DNA of 46,571 nucleotides from Sporosarcina sp. ZBG7A (GTDB lineage Bacteria; Bacillota; Bacilli; Bacillales_A; Planococcaceae): contig NZ_JWIB01000051.1 in assembly GCF_000813425.1 (NCBI RefSeq), forward strand, positions 1 through 46,571, in the 5' to 3' direction. Shown here in pieces: positions 24,077 through 33,469 of the stretch (its first letter is position 1; every line of letters begins with the position of its first letter). Under the pieces are notes generated by a model. The model saw only the letters and a program-made list of their open reading frames with translations. It ran no database searches and was not told the DNA's origin. A program made the position numbers and the translations under genes.

Positions 24077-25023
24077 GCAGATCGACTCTCCTTTAATAGT
24101 AAGTAGATGAAGTACGCTCCACCAACGAAGTTAATGATGACGCTAAGTGTTGTGGAGAATGTGAATACTCTTTCGACAATCCATTGTCCGCCAACTAGCG
24201 CAATGATACTCATGACTGACGCACCGGCAATTAGAATGGAGTGCTTGTAAGTTTTGAAAAACTGATACGACAGATTAGCAACGATGAGGCCGAAAAATGT
24301 AATCGGACCGACCAGCGCTGTCGATACAGCGATGAGAACTGAAGACAAAATGAGCATCGTTTTGACGATCTTATCGTGATCGACACCTAGGTTAATGGCT
24401 GTATCGCGACCGAGTGACAGCACATCCAATTCGTTGAACTTCCGCCATCCAATGATGAGTGTAATAATCAGAATCCCGAGCGCCCACCAGACAAGATCCC
24501 CGTTAATGTTATTGAAGCTCGCAAAGGATTTGTCTTGTACCCTTAAAAACTCGTTAGGGTCTATCAGTACTTGCAGAAACGTTGAGATACTCTGGAAGAA
24601 GGTTCCGACGATAATCCCAACGAGTAACAGAAAGTAAATCGGACGCTTTCCTGCTTTAAACAAGAACTGATAAAGCAGTAGGGCGAAGATAACCATAGCC
24701 CCAACTGATAACACAAAGTTCACTTGCTTATTAACAATTGTGACGTGTGTTGACCCAAGGAAAAAGATAAGCACGGTTTGTAGCAAGATATATAAGGAAT
24801 CGAGCCCCATTATACTTGGCGTCAAAATACGGTTGTGCGTTATTGTTTGGAAGATGACTGTTGAATAGGCAATTGCTACACCAGTTAATGCCATCGCGAC
24901 GACTTTAATACCTCTACGCGGCAACGCATAATCATAACTTCCATTTAGTCCCTGGAACAAATACAATCCGCAGAAAACGAGAGCAGCAACAGCGAGTATA
25001 AGCAATTTTGTACGATTACGCAT
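24073..25023 (-). CDS. yclO: Iron-siderophore ABC transporter permease (YclO-like)
   Basis: 316-residue FecCD-family permease with about nine transmembrane helices. It shows GVAIAYSTVIFQTITHNRILTPSIMGLDSLY in the N-terminal half and STALVGPITFFGLIVANLSYQFF in the C-terminal half, where the FecCD signature GPI.F.GLI..N is clear. It overlaps yclN by 8 nt and yclP by 4 nt. Pairs with YclN to form the membrane channel. Confidence 0.93.
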   Translation of the reverse strand: MRNRTKLLILAVAALVFCGLYLFQGLNGSYDYALPRRGIKVVAMALTGVAIAYSTVIFQTITHNRILTPSIMGLDSLYILLQTVLIFFLGSTHVTIVNKQVNFVLSVGAMVIFALLLYQFLFKAGKRPIYFLLLVGIIVGTFFQSISTFLQVLIDPNEFLRVQDKSFASFNNINGDLVWWALGILIITLIIGWRKFNELDVLSLGRDTAINLGVDHDKIVKTMLILSSVLIAVSTALVGPITFFGLIVANLSYQFFKTYKHSILIAGASVMSIIALVGGQWIVERVFTFSTTLSVIINFVGGAYFIYLLLKESRSA

Positions 25024-25966
25024 AGGCTTTCCTCCTAAACAACATATAGAGGAATATCGCGCTGCCGATGACGCCGACCATCAAGCTGATTGAAATCTCA
25101 TACGGGTAAATAATAACCCTTCCGAGAATGTCACACACGAGTAAAAAGATCGCGCCTAGCATCGCTGTATGTGGTAATGTTTTTTCCAAATTGTCACCTT
25201 TGACGATGGAAACAATATTAGGGATGATTAATCCTAAAAACGGAATGACCCCCACAGTCAAAACAACCGTAGTCGTAATGAGCGCGACCAATATCAGCCC
25301 GATGTTCACAATCCTTCGATAAGCTAGCCCCAAGTTTTTGGAGAAATCTTCACCCATTCCAGCTACCGTAAACCGGTTTGCATAGAGGTAGGTAATGATG
25401 AGAACGGGGATACTTATGTATAGCAATTCGTAACGGCCTTTCATAATAAGAGAGAAATCTCCCTGCAACCAAGAGGACATGTTTTGGATCACATTCGCTT
25501 TGTAAGCGAAAAAAGTGGTGATCGACGATAAAATATTACCGAACATGAGACCTACAAGCGGTATGAAAATGGCATCTTTAAATTTAACTTGGTCCAAAAT
25601 TTTCATGAACAACAGGGTGCCACCTAGAGCAAATGCAAATGCGACGAGCATTTTCTCAATCGTTGACGTGTTTGTAAACAACAACATCGAAACGAGAATC
25701 CCAAGCTTTGCGGCATCTAATGTACCCGCCGTAGTAGGGGATACAAATTTGTTGCGGCTGAGCTGTTGCATGATCAGACCTGTAATACTCATCCCTGCAC
25801 CTGCCAGCAAAATCGCAAGTAATCTTGGTAACCGACTAATGAGAAAAATTTCAGTTTCCTCAGAGCGGAAGTCCAGCAGGTCCTTTGGTGAAATATGGCT
25901 CACTCCCACAAATAGAGAAAGTAGTGAAAGGAGAATTAGCGCGATTATCAAGTAACGTTTCTTCAT
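25016..25966 (-). CDS. yclN: Iron-siderophore ABC transporter permease (YclN-like)
   Basis: 316-residue FecCD-family permease. N-terminal LLSLFVGVSHISPKDLL is followed by RLPRLLAILLAGAGMSITGLIMQ, the typical RLPR...GAGLA.SG...Q motif. C-terminal VGVIPFLGLIIPNIVSIVKGDN contains the F.GLI.P.I coupling region. First gene of the operon; ATG follows CGGAGTTCTTC. The promoter 70-130 nt upstream carries two Fur-box matches, so iron repression is expected. Confidence 0.93.
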   Translation of the reverse strand: MKKRYLIIALILLSLLSLFVGVSHISPKDLLDFRSEETEIFLISRLPRLLAILLAGAGMSITGLIMQQLSRNKFVSPTTAGTLDAAKLGILVSMLLFTNTSTIEKMLVAFAFALGGTLLFMKILDQVKFKDAIFIPLVGLMFGNILSSITTFFAYKANVIQNMSSWLQGDFSLIMKGRYELLYISIPVLIITYLYANRFTVAGMGEDFSKNLGLAYRRIVNIGLILVALITTTVVLTVGVIPFLGLIIPNIVSIVKGDNLEKTLPHTAMLGAIFLLVCDILGRVIIYPYEISISLMVGVIGSAIFLYMLFRRKAYA

Positions 25967-26021
25967 GAAGAACTCCGATATCTAGATATTTGCGGGCTCG
26001 AGTCGTTTAAATGAAAACAAT

Positions 26022-26093
26022 TATCAGTTAGCCGCAATTCCCATTATAGCAAATGCAAATTGGAAGTCAACACATAACTGACAATGATTCTCA
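26022..26093 (-). promoter_or_regulatory. Fur-regulated promoter of yclNOPQ
   Basis: Minus-strand TTGACT (26070-26065), 16-nt spacer, TG-extended TATAAT (26048-26043). Two near-consensus Fur boxes flank it. TGACAATGATTCTCA (26079-26093) lies upstream of the -35, and TGAAAACAATTATCA (26022-26036) lies over the start site; each differs from TGATAATNATTATCA at two positions. This is a textbook iron-repressed promoter. Confidence 0.85.
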
Positions 26094-26176
26094 CTAATTT
26101 GTGAACTTGATGGGGATGGGTTTGTAATGAGAATGAGAGGTAATCCAGGGATCTCAAAAGAGAAAACAAAACAAAA

Positions 26177-26216
26177 AACAGGTAGAAGGATACCATGCGC
26201 TTTCCTCCTACCTGTT
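26177..26216 (-). terminator. Terminator after the DUF6612-type lipoprotein gene
   Basis: Stem AACAGGTAG / CTACCTGTT, extended by GAGGA/TCCTT pairing, followed by a T-run on the minus strand. Confidence 0.85.
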
Positions 26217-26259
26217 ATAATGTCGACACTATGTGTTCGTTCCATTCATCTTGCTATCC

Positions 26260-27180
26260 TTACTCGCCGACTTTGTTTCCTGACATATCATAAGCGTTGT
26301 TTCGAACATCGTCTGGAATAACGATTCCTTCAAGCTCATTGACTTGGCTCATTTTAGCGTTGATATTTTGGATGGTGACAGTTCGATAGCCCGCTATGTC
26401 CATGATTGCATCCAGTTTCATGTCAAACGAATTCGTATAGTACGTTTCTTTGTCAATATGAAGTGTGAGTTCGATCTTTTTCACTTCTACATTCTCCATC
26501 GTCCCCTCTTCTTCACCTTCCATTCCTTGACTACCCACTGCAGTTTGATCCATGAGTTCTTTCAGGAGTTCCCCAAACTTATCGCCTGAGGCGGATAAGT
26601 TCAAAATATATTCGTCTCCTTGTTCTTCAAGTGTGAATTCTTCCGTAAATTCTTTGAACACCTCCAAGTCCATCATTGCGTTGGAACTGTCCATTCCAGC
26701 TAAAACCTCATCTTGCATTTCTGCAGGAACGAGGATCCAATCGCCTTCCATTTCTTGCGTCTGAATGTATAGTTCATCTCCTTCACCATACATCTCGATA
26801 TCCATCGTGCCCTCAGCATCTCCTTCCACTACCATTTGCTGATGAATCGACAACGGTTCTGTAACCATATCCATTGTGATAGCGATATCATTTTTCATGC
26901 TCAAATTTTCTTCACCTGTTGTCTTCATGTTTTGTTGAATCGAAAAATCCGCATGCATACTGCTAATCGATTCCGAAGCTTCTAATGACTTTTGATAAAC
27001 TTCTTGTGCTGTAGGTTCGTTTTTTTCAACTTCTTTACTTGCATCTTTATTCGCATCTTTACCGGTACCTGTAGTATTTGTATTTGCATCTACCTCTGCA
27101 TTTGGCTCTTCTCCTGATCCACACGCTCCAAGTGCTAGCACAAGTAAGCCTGCTGCAATCCCTTTTGTCCACTTTTTCAT
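26260..27180 (-). CDS. Lipoprotein, DUF6612-like
   Basis: 306-residue surface lipoprotein. The signal peptide MKKWTKGIAAGLLVLALGAC ends at lipidated Cys20. A low-complexity Asn/Thr/Lys/Glu linker (about 22-55) is followed by a beta-rich domain beginning EVYQKSLEASESISSMHADFSIQQ. This resembles DUF6612 and the related LolA/LppX-like folds, which bind lipids in other bacteria; a lipid-binding role is inference. The protein is strongly acidic and Met-rich. The ATG follows AAAAGGAGAAGATTTC. Monocistronic, diverging from the next ABC exporter gene. Confidence 0.75.
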   Translation of the reverse strand: MKKWTKGIAAGLLVLALGACGSGEEPNAEVDANTNTTGTGKDANKDASKEVEKNEPTAQEVYQKSLEASESISSMHADFSIQQNMKTTGEENLSMKNDIAITMDMVTEPLSIHQQMVVEGDAEGTMDIEMYGEGDELYIQTQEMEGDWILVPAEMQDEVLAGMDSSNAMMDLEVFKEFTEEFTLEEQGDEYILNLSASGDKFGELLKELMDQTAVGSQGMEGEEEGTMENVEVKKIELTLHIDKETYYTNSFDMKLDAIMDIAGYRTVTIQNINAKMSQVNELEGIVIPDDVRNNAYDMSGNKVGE

Positions 27181-27399
27181 GAAATCTTCTCCTTTTTATG
27201 AAACTTCATTACATATTAGTCTACGACAGCAAATAGGTTCGGTTTCATACTTTTTCTAAAAACTCTGAAAATCCTCCTTTCTGTCCATACCCTATATTCC
27301 TAACAAAAGTCCTGGATTGTAGAATATTCCGAGAGTTATGTCGAACTTTCTGATTAAACCGTGTATACTAGCACTAAAATTGCAAAAAGGACGGGTATG

Positions 27400-29118
27400 A
27401 TGCTAAAACAATTCTTCTCTTATTATAAACCGCACAAAAGACTGTTCATGATCGACTTTTCAAGTGCTGTATTTGTGGCATTACTCGAACTAGCATTTCC
27501 ACTCGCAGTCCAAGGATTTATTGACGAACTTTTGCCTACCCGAGACTGGGACATGATTACTACGATTACTATTTTATTACTCGTCATCTATCTATTTAGT
27601 ACATTCCTTCAATACCTCGTTAGCTATCTTGGACACAAACTGGGCATTAATATCGAAACGGATATGCGCGAAAAGCTGTTCAATCATGTTCAAAAACAGT
27701 CGTTCCGATTTTTTGACAATACAAAAACGGGACATATTATGACGCGGATCACGACTGATCTTTTTGACATTGGAGAGCTTGCCCATCATGGACCCGAAGA
27801 TGCGTTCATAGCAGTCATGACCATTGTAGGAGCATTTATCCTGATGTACTCTATCAATCCTGAACTCGCTCTCATTGCAATCGTTATGGTGCCTTTCCTC
27901 ATTGTCCTCGTTGCTTTCTGTAACAAAGCCATGAATTCCGCTTGGCTCAATATGTATGGAAAAATTGCAGAAGTAAATGGACGTGTAGAAGACTCAGTCT
28001 CAGGATCACGTGTCGTAAAATCATTTACAAATGAAAATTTCGAACTGGCTCGTTTCCAGAAAGACAACGGAAACTTCCGGCTTGCTAAATTAGTTGCATA
28101 TAACGTAATGGCCTGGACGACTTCTTCCATTTATATGATGACGCGTCTGCTCACACTCGTAATTTTAGTTGTTGGAGCGTGGTTTACCATCCAAAAGACG
28201 CTCTCTATTGGGGAATTGGTTAGTTTCATATTGTTCGTCAACATCCTCATTAAACCAGTTGATAAAATCAGTGCATTGCTAGAACTCTATCCAAAAGGGA
28301 TGGCAGGATTTAGCCGTTTCCAAGACTTGCTTAACCAAGATCCAGAAATCATTGATATCCCTGATGCGATTGACGTCGCACACTTAAATGGAGATATCAG
28401 CCTTTCAAATGTCACATTTGGTTATGATGGCGGAAAGCCAGTGCTCAACAACCTGAGTTTGTCGATTCAATCTGGACAAACCATTGCTTTTGTAGGACCT
28501 TCAGGTGCTGGGAAAACTACGATTTGCTCGCTGATTCCTCGGTTTTACGATGTGAATGAAGGACAGATTACAATCGACGGGATGGATATCCGTAATATGA
28601 GTCAACGTTCGTTGCGCCGTCAGATCGGCATCGTCCAACAAGACGTTTTCCTCTTTACTGGCACCGTTAAAGAAAACATTGCTTACGGAGATTTAAATGC
28701 TCCAGATGAGGCGATCTACGAAGCCGCCAAGCGTGCTCATTTAGAAGACTTCATCGCTAATCTTCCTGATGGTTACGAAACGCAAATTGGTGAACGCGGT
28801 TTGAAATTGTCTGGTGGACAAAAACAGCGTCTCGCAATTGCGCGTATGTTCTTAAAAAATCCACCGATTCTAATTTTGGATGAAGCAACTTCTGCGCTAG
28901 ATACTGAGACAGAACGTATTATTCAAGAATCGCTTACAGAGCTTTCTGAGAATCGAACGACTCTCGTCATCGCCCACAGACTCGCGACAATACGCGATGC
29001 AGACCGTGTCGTCGTTGTGACACCTGAAGGGATTGCAGAAGATGGCGGGTATGCTGAGCTAGTTGCAAAGAATGGTATTTTTTCAAAATTACACGCAAAT
29101 CAATTTCAACAGGTTTAA
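27400..29118 (+). CDS. ABC exporter half-transporter (YgaD/MsbA-like)
   Basis: 572-residue fused permease/ATPase. Six helices occupy about residues 1-300, with the coupling region FRFFDNTKTGHIMTRITTDL. The ATPase shows Walker A GPSGAGKTT, Q-loop IGIVQQDVFLFTGTV, signature LSGGQKQR, Walker B ILILDEATSALD and AHRLATI. The general pattern matches B. subtilis YgaD; the substrate is unknown. Start chosen at 27400 (MLKQFFSYYKPHKRL) after AAAGGACGGGT; ATG 27397 is equally possible. A GTG at 27361 lies within a TATACT -10-like box and is unlikely. Distinct from the BmrA-like exporter at 15290. Confidence 0.88.
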   Translation: MLKQFFSYYKPHKRLFMIDFSSAVFVALLELAFPLAVQGFIDELLPTRDWDMITTITILLLVIYLFSTFLQYLVSYLGHKLGINIETDMREKLFNHVQKQSFRFFDNTKTGHIMTRITTDLFDIGELAHHGPEDAFIAVMTIVGAFILMYSINPELALIAIVMVPFLIVLVAFCNKAMNSAWLNMYGKIAEVNGRVEDSVSGSRVVKSFTNENFELARFQKDNGNFRLAKLVAYNVMAWTTSSIYMMTRLLTLVILVVGAWFTIQKTLSIGELVSFILFVNILIKPVDKISALLELYPKGMAGFSRFQDLLNQDPEIIDIPDAIDVAHLNGDISLSNVTFGYDGGKPVLNNLSLSIQSGQTIAFVGPSGAGKTTICSLIPRFYDVNEGQITIDGMDIRNMSQRSLRRQIGIVQQDVFLFTGTVKENIAYGDLNAPDEAIYEAAKRAHLEDFIANLPDGYETQIGERGLKLSGGQKQRLAIARMFLKNPPILILDEATSALDTETERIIQESLTELSENRTTLVIAHRLATIRDADRVVVVTPEGIAEDGGYAELVAKNGIFSKLHANQFQQV

Positions 29119-29173
29119 GAAAATTGGAAACGGGCATACTACTACTATCCCACCCCCTTTCTCTTATAGAAAA

Positions 29174-29214
29174 AAAAGAACGGCACTGCCAATACTGGCG
29201 GTGCCGTTCTTTTT
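29174..29214. terminator. Bidirectional terminator (ABC exporter / hflX)
   Basis: Stem AAAAGAACGGCAC.GCC / GGC.GTGCCGTTCTTTT with poly-A before and poly-T after, between convergent genes. Confidence 0.9.
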
Positions 29215-29217
29215 CTT

Positions 29218-30501
29218 TTAATGACTGATAATGAATTCCTCAAGTTTCTTTCGTTCGCGCTCGTCCATCTCTACAACCATCAGAGTGCCGTCTTCTTCGT
29301 ACTCTGTAGATTTCACATATGTTTCCTCGTTCAAATAGGAAACCAAATCTCCACGATCAAAAGGAATGAGGAGTTTACACGTAATATGTTTTTGATAAAC
29401 TTTTTGCTCAATGAGAGTGACTAACTCGTCGATGCCCACACCCGTCTTTGCTGAAAGCCAAATTTGGTCATCTTGTACACGTGGATAATCCACGTCACTT
29501 GCAAGATCCGCTTTGTTGTAAACGTACATCGTCGGGATATCTTCCACACCGACTTCTTGGAGTGTTTTGTTCGTGACGTCAATCATATGACGGTACTCTG
29601 GATTTGAAACATCTACAACGTGCAGAAGCAAATCTGCTTCACGGGCTTCCTCCAATGTAGAACGGAAGGCTTTCACTAGATGGTGAGGAAGTTTTGCAAC
29701 AAAACCAACAGTATCAGTTAGGATGAATGGTTTACGATCCATCAGTGTAACGTTCCGGACTGAAGTGTCGAGCGTTGCAAATAACATATCTTTCTCCATC
29801 ACGGTCTTTGCTTCATCACCATTTGCTTCAGATAAGATTCTATTCATTAACGTCGATTTTCCAGCATTCGTATAGCCTACGATTGAAACGACAGGCGTTC
29901 CACTACGTTTTCGTTGCTTCCGCTGAACATCGCGCTGTTGCTTCATGCCTTCTAATTCTTTCCGCAACTTTGCAATCTGCTCTTCGATTTTACGGCGATC
30001 GAGTTCCAACTTCGTTTCACCGGCACCTTTGTTTTGGAACCCGCCACCAGTACCTCCACCTTGCCGACCAAGGGAAGCCCGTAATCCGACTAGCCTTGGT
30101 AATGAATATTGCAGTTCTGCTAGTTCAACTTGCATTCGCGCTTCGTGGGTTCGGGCTCTTCGCGCGAATATGTCCAATATGAGCATTGTCCGGTCAATGA
30201 TTTTCACTTCCAGATCGCGTTCCAAGTTACGTAATTGCGAAGGGGACAGCTCATCATTGAAAATGATGAGATTTGCTCCTGCTTCGTCTGCAAATAATCT
30301 TACTTCATCAATCTTCCCTTTTCCGATATAACCTGTCGGATGCTTACGCTCTAACTTTTGGACAACATTTCCGACGACTTTCACCCCAACAGCTGCCGCC
30401 AGATTACCAAGTTCCTCTAGCTCGTATTCAAAATGATCATCGTTCTGTTCTTCTACCCCAACGAGTATCGCGGTTTCTATTATCTGTTCCATTTCATCCA
30501 T
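29218..30501 (-). CDS. hflX: GTPase HflX (ribosome-associated)
   Basis: 427-residue cytoplasmic GTPase that binds the 50S subunit and helps rescue or split stalled ribosomes in studied bacteria. The N-terminal domain holds TGYIGKGKIDEV and ELSPSQLRNLE. A glycine-rich GRQGGGTGGGFQNKGAGETKLE linker and a coiled coil (about 165-195) follow. The G domain shows G1 GYTNAGKST, G3 DTVGF, G4 NKAD and G5 SAK. The C-terminal domain is about 70 residues. Start ATG 30501 follows GGAGAAGGTG. Probably monocistronic; the VOC gene upstream ends 30 nt before. Confidence 0.96.
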   Translation of the reverse strand: MDEMEQIIETAILVGVEEQNDDHFEYELEELGNLAAAVGVKVVGNVVQKLERKHPTGYIGKGKIDEVRLFADEAGANLIIFNDELSPSQLRNLERDLEVKIIDRTMLILDIFARRARTHEARMQVELAELQYSLPRLVGLRASLGRQGGGTGGGFQNKGAGETKLELDRRKIEEQIAKLRKELEGMKQQRDVQRKQRKRSGTPVVSIVGYTNAGKSTLMNRILSEANGDEAKTVMEKDMLFATLDTSVRNVTLMDRKPFILTDTVGFVAKLPHHLVKAFRSTLEEAREADLLLHVVDVSNPEYRHMIDVTNKTLQEVGVEDIPTMYVYNKADLASDVDYPRVQDDQIWLSAKTGVGIDELVTLIEQKVYQKHITCKLLIPFDRGDLVSYLNEETYVKSTEYEEDGTLMVVEMDERERKKLEEFIISH

Positions 30502-30531
30502 TCAAACACCTTCTCCCAATCATTTACCTTA

Positions 30532-31218
30532 TTATTCAGCTTGCCCCGTCACAACAGCATGCATACGGTTCCGTTCGTCCGGATTTTCTATAAAGCGCAG
30601 TCGTACGTCATTCAACATAAGACTTTCCTGATCTTCGGGTTGTACTCCGAGAATCCTACACCAGCGCTCGAGCGTACGTTTAGGTTCTCTAGTAACAAGT
30701 CCACATTCCAAAATTCGTTCGGCATCACGATCATCAGTAATTGCACCTTCTGCACGTAATGCAAGGCGACGACTCTGTTCACTTTCTTCCCATTGAATGA
30801 AAAACGGGGCAGGAAGATCAGTTAAATCCTTCTCATCCACAAATAGCATTTTCCATTTCTTAAGGGTTCCTGAAGAGGTTAAACGAGAAGCATCTAGCAC
30901 ACCAGAAGTATGCATCCCCATTCTTTCAAGCTTCTGATTAAGAGTTTGTATATCGTCGGTTGAAATGCATAGCGTCCCCCAGCCCTCTCCATACGTCGCT
31001 AAGTCGTTTTTCAATAGCTCGATTAAAGGATGAGAGGAGAAGTCTGCTACCTCCTCGTTTTCAATTGCCAACCACTCGATATAGGCATTTTGCAAGTAAA
31101 GGAGTGCATTGTATGTCCCCCATTGTTCGTGTCTTCCACCAACAACTGTACCCGGATACTGTGTAGCAACTACTTCAGGTGTGCGTTTTGTAAACCAAAC
31201 AACATGATCGAGTTTCAT
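30532..31218 (-). CDS. VOC-superfamily (glyoxalase-like) protein
   Basis: 228-residue cytoplasmic protein beginning MKLDHVVWFTKR, typical of the glyoxalase-like VOC family (PF13468 type). Duplicated beta-alpha-beta-beta-beta modules are suggested: GGRHEQWGTYNALLYLQNAYIEWLAIE in the first half, GWGTLCISTDDIQTLNQKL in the middle, and a second module from LECGLVTREPKRTLERW. Metal and substrate are unknown. ATG 31218 follows GGGGGAACTGGTT; an upstream 17-residue extension has no support. It may be cotranscribed with hflX downstream (30-nt gap, no terminator seen). Confidence 0.78.
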   Translation of the reverse strand: MKLDHVVWFTKRTPEVVATQYPGTVVGGRHEQWGTYNALLYLQNAYIEWLAIENEEVADFSSHPLIELLKNDLATYGEGWGTLCISTDDIQTLNQKLERMGMHTSGVLDASRLTSSGTLKKWKMLFVDEKDLTDLPAPFFIQWEESEQSRRLALRAEGAITDDRDAERILECGLVTREPKRTLERWCRILGVQPEDQESLMLNDVRLRFIENPDERNRMHAVVTGQAE

Positions 31219-31274
31219 AACCAGTTCCCCCTTTACTAGTATCATACCCCACCCGCAGAAAGAAACCATGAAAA

Positions 31275-31301
31275 AAGCCGCCCACTTTAAATGGGCGGCT
31301 T
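31275..31301 (-). terminator. Terminator after putP
   Basis: Stem AAGCCGCCCA / TGGGCGGCTT with a seven-base loop and T-run. Confidence 0.92.
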
Positions 31302-31306
31302 CCTAA

Positions 31307-32791
31307 TTAGCTATCGCGTTTCAACAGGTCTAATGACTCTGTAAATTCACGCTCAATTTCTTTGTTTTCTTTGTAAGTTGCAAGACTAACAAAATACGTA
31401 ACGAGTAGACAAACTATGAAACCAGGGATGATTTCATACAAAGTGTCTGATAGTGCTGGAATGTTCCCCCATACGCCAACAACAATTGCACCTGCAACCA
31501 TTCCGAATAATGCACCTTTAGCTGTCAGTTTGCGCCAGTAGAGGGACAAGAGAATGATTGGTCCGAATGCGCCACCGAAACCAGCCCAAGCGAATGATAC
31601 GAGCTTCAAGATGGATTCGTTGTTCGGCCAAGCGAGAACCATTGCAATGAGTGATACAACAAGTACTGCCATACGTCCAAGGAATACGTATTGCTTATCT
31701 GTACCATCTGTCTTGTAAACAGCCTTATATAAGTCTTCAATCAACGCTGAAGATGTCACGATAAGCTGTGAAGAAATCGTACTCATAACTGCTGCAAGAA
31801 CAGCTGCAAGCATGATACCTGCAATGAATGGATGGAAAATAATTTGCCCGAGTGCAATGAAGATTGTTTCAGAATCCACTAACTCTGCTCCAGGATTCTG
31901 TTGGTAATAAGCAATCCCGACAAGCGCTGTTGCCACTGCACCGAGTAAGCTTAAAATCATCCAACTAATTCCGATGCGACGTGCACTTTTCGTTTCCTTA
32001 ACGGATTTAATGGCCATGAAGCGCACGATAATATGCGGTTGACCGAAATAACCAAGTCCCCACGCAACGGATGAAATGACCCCGAGAAGTGTTGCCCCTT
32101 TCACAAGGCTAAGCATATCCGGATTCACTGCATGGATTGAATCGACAGTTTCAGGAATTCCACCCGTTACAAACACGGCAACGACTGGAACGAGAATGAG
32201 TGCTAGGAACATGATAAGGCCTTGCACAAAGTCCGTATAACTTACCGCAAGGAATCCACCAAACAATGTGTAACCTACGACGACAACCGACACAATGATA
32301 AGTCCAAGATGATAATCCAATCCGAATGAACTGAGGAAAAACTTGCCTCCTGCGACCATTCCGGAAGATACGTAAAATGTAAAGAAGATAAGAATAATAA
32401 ATCCGGAAGCGATTCTTAAAAGTCTCGATTTATCTTTCAATCGATTTTCGAGAAAACTTGGAATTGTGATTGAATCGTTCGTTACTTGGGTATATACACG
32501 TAGACGTGGTGCTACAAAGTACCAGTTCAGGTAAGCTCCGGTTGTTAAACCGATTGCTATCCAAATCTCTGGCAACCCTTTGTCATAGATTGCACCAGGC
32601 AATCCGAGTAGTAGCCATCCTGACATATCTGCAGCACCAGCACTGAGCGCTGTAACTGCCGGTCCGAGTGAACGGCCACCGAGCATGTAATCTGTTAAGT
32701 TAGATGTGCGGCGAAATGCGTACCATCCTATGAACACCATGGCCGCCATATAAAGCACAATCGAAATCAGTTTGTAACCATCAGCTGACAT
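31307..32791 (-). CDS. putP: Sodium/proline symporter (PutP)
   Basis: 494-residue SSS-family transporter with 12-13 helices. Clear PutP motifs: DYMLGGRSLGPAVTALSAGAADMSGWLLLGLPGA (sodium and proline site), GGFLAVSYTDFVQG, and GYFGQPHIIVRFMAI. Imports proline with Na+, as nutrient or osmoprotectant. The B. subtilis paralogs PutP and OpuE differ in regulation and cannot be separated by sequence alone. ATG follows AAAGGGGGATTGAACT. A cre-like site lies 32-47 nt upstream of the start, consistent with catabolic use of proline. Confidence 0.94.
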   Translation of the reverse strand: MSADGYKLISIVLYMAAMVFIGWYAFRRTSNLTDYMLGGRSLGPAVTALSAGAADMSGWLLLGLPGAIYDKGLPEIWIAIGLTTGAYLNWYFVAPRLRVYTQVTNDSITIPSFLENRLKDKSRLLRIASGFIILIFFTFYVSSGMVAGGKFFLSSFGLDYHLGLIIVSVVVVGYTLFGGFLAVSYTDFVQGLIMFLALILVPVVAVFVTGGIPETVDSIHAVNPDMLSLVKGATLLGVISSVAWGLGYFGQPHIIVRFMAIKSVKETKSARRIGISWMILSLLGAVATALVGIAYYQQNPGAELVDSETIFIALGQIIFHPFIAGIMLAAVLAAVMSTISSQLIVTSSALIEDLYKAVYKTDGTDKQYVFLGRMAVLVVSLIAMVLAWPNNESILKLVSFAWAGFGGAFGPIILLSLYWRKLTAKGALFGMVAGAIVVGVWGNIPALSDTLYEIIPGFIVCLLVTYFVSLATYKENKEIEREFTESLDLLKRDS

Positions 32792-32822
32792 AGTTCAATC
32801 CCCCTTTTTCTTTTCTAAGTAA

Positions 32823-32870
32823 CCGCAAACGCTTTCATTATCTTATGCAAGCCCGGTCAAATCCATTATA
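32823..32870 (-). promoter_or_regulatory. putP promoter region with candidate cre site
   Basis: Minus-strand TATAAT at 32870-32865 is a likely -10, with a poor -35. Downstream, ATGAAAGCGTTTGCGG (32838-32823) matches the CcpA cre consensus WTGNAANCGNWNNCAW except for the last two positions. Its place between start site and gene suits CcpA roadblock repression. Confidence 0.45.
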
Positions 32871-32950
32871 GGCAAGTTAGGTGTATTGCGCCATACCTAT
32901 TTTCGATTTATTCCCCGGGAAATAGCTAGTATTCGACAGGAGGAATTCAA

Positions 32951-33427
32951 TTGGATCACGAACGTTTTTTAAATGATGCCATACATCTAGCAACTGATAG
33001 TGTCTTTCAAGGTGGAGGCCCATATGGTGCTGTCATCGTACGGGATGGTGAAATCATTGCGAGTGGCGTCAATTCGGTAGATGTGGATCACGACCCTTCT
33101 GCACATGCGGAATTGGTCGCAATCAGAGAAGCATGTCGAATCCTTGCTTCGACGGACCTCTCAGATACAATTCTTTATGCAAGTGGCGAGCCGTGTCCGA
33201 TGTGTTTAGCTGCGTCCTATCAAGCTCGCATTGGGGAAATCTATTACGCTTGTAGTAAGAAAGAAGCGATGGAAATCCTCCCGAAACCCGATAAAGTGGA
33301 ACACTTTTACAGTGATCAGGATAAGCCAGGTGCAATGCGGGACGTTCCCTTTATGCATGTGCAAACAGATCATAGACTAGAGCCTTTCATAGCAGCTTCC
33401 AACCAACAATCCAATATTTCAAGCTAA
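32951..33427 (+). CDS. Nucleoside/guanine deaminase family protein (GuaD-like)
   Basis: 158-residue cytoplasmic zinc-dependent deaminase of the CDA fold. Zinc ligands and the catalytic Glu are in HAELVAIREA (His and Glu) and GEPCPMC (two Cys). Overall it resembles B. subtilis guanine deaminase GuaD, including the long C-terminal segment (DKPGAMRDVPFMHVQTDHRLEPF). Related substrates cannot be excluded. Start is TTG 32951, seven bases after AGGAGG. No terminator was seen before the next gene, 43 nt on. Confidence 0.85.
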   Translation: MDHERFLNDAIHLATDSVFQGGGPYGAVIVRDGEIIASGVNSVDVDHDPSAHAELVAIREACRILASTDLSDTILYASGEPCPMCLAASYQARIGEIYYACSKKEAMEILPKPDKVEHFYSDQDKPGAMRDVPFMHVQTDHRLEPFIAASNQQSNISS

Positions 33428-33469
33428 CAAGGTTCACATGTGATGCAAACTAAGGAGGAGGAGTTACAA

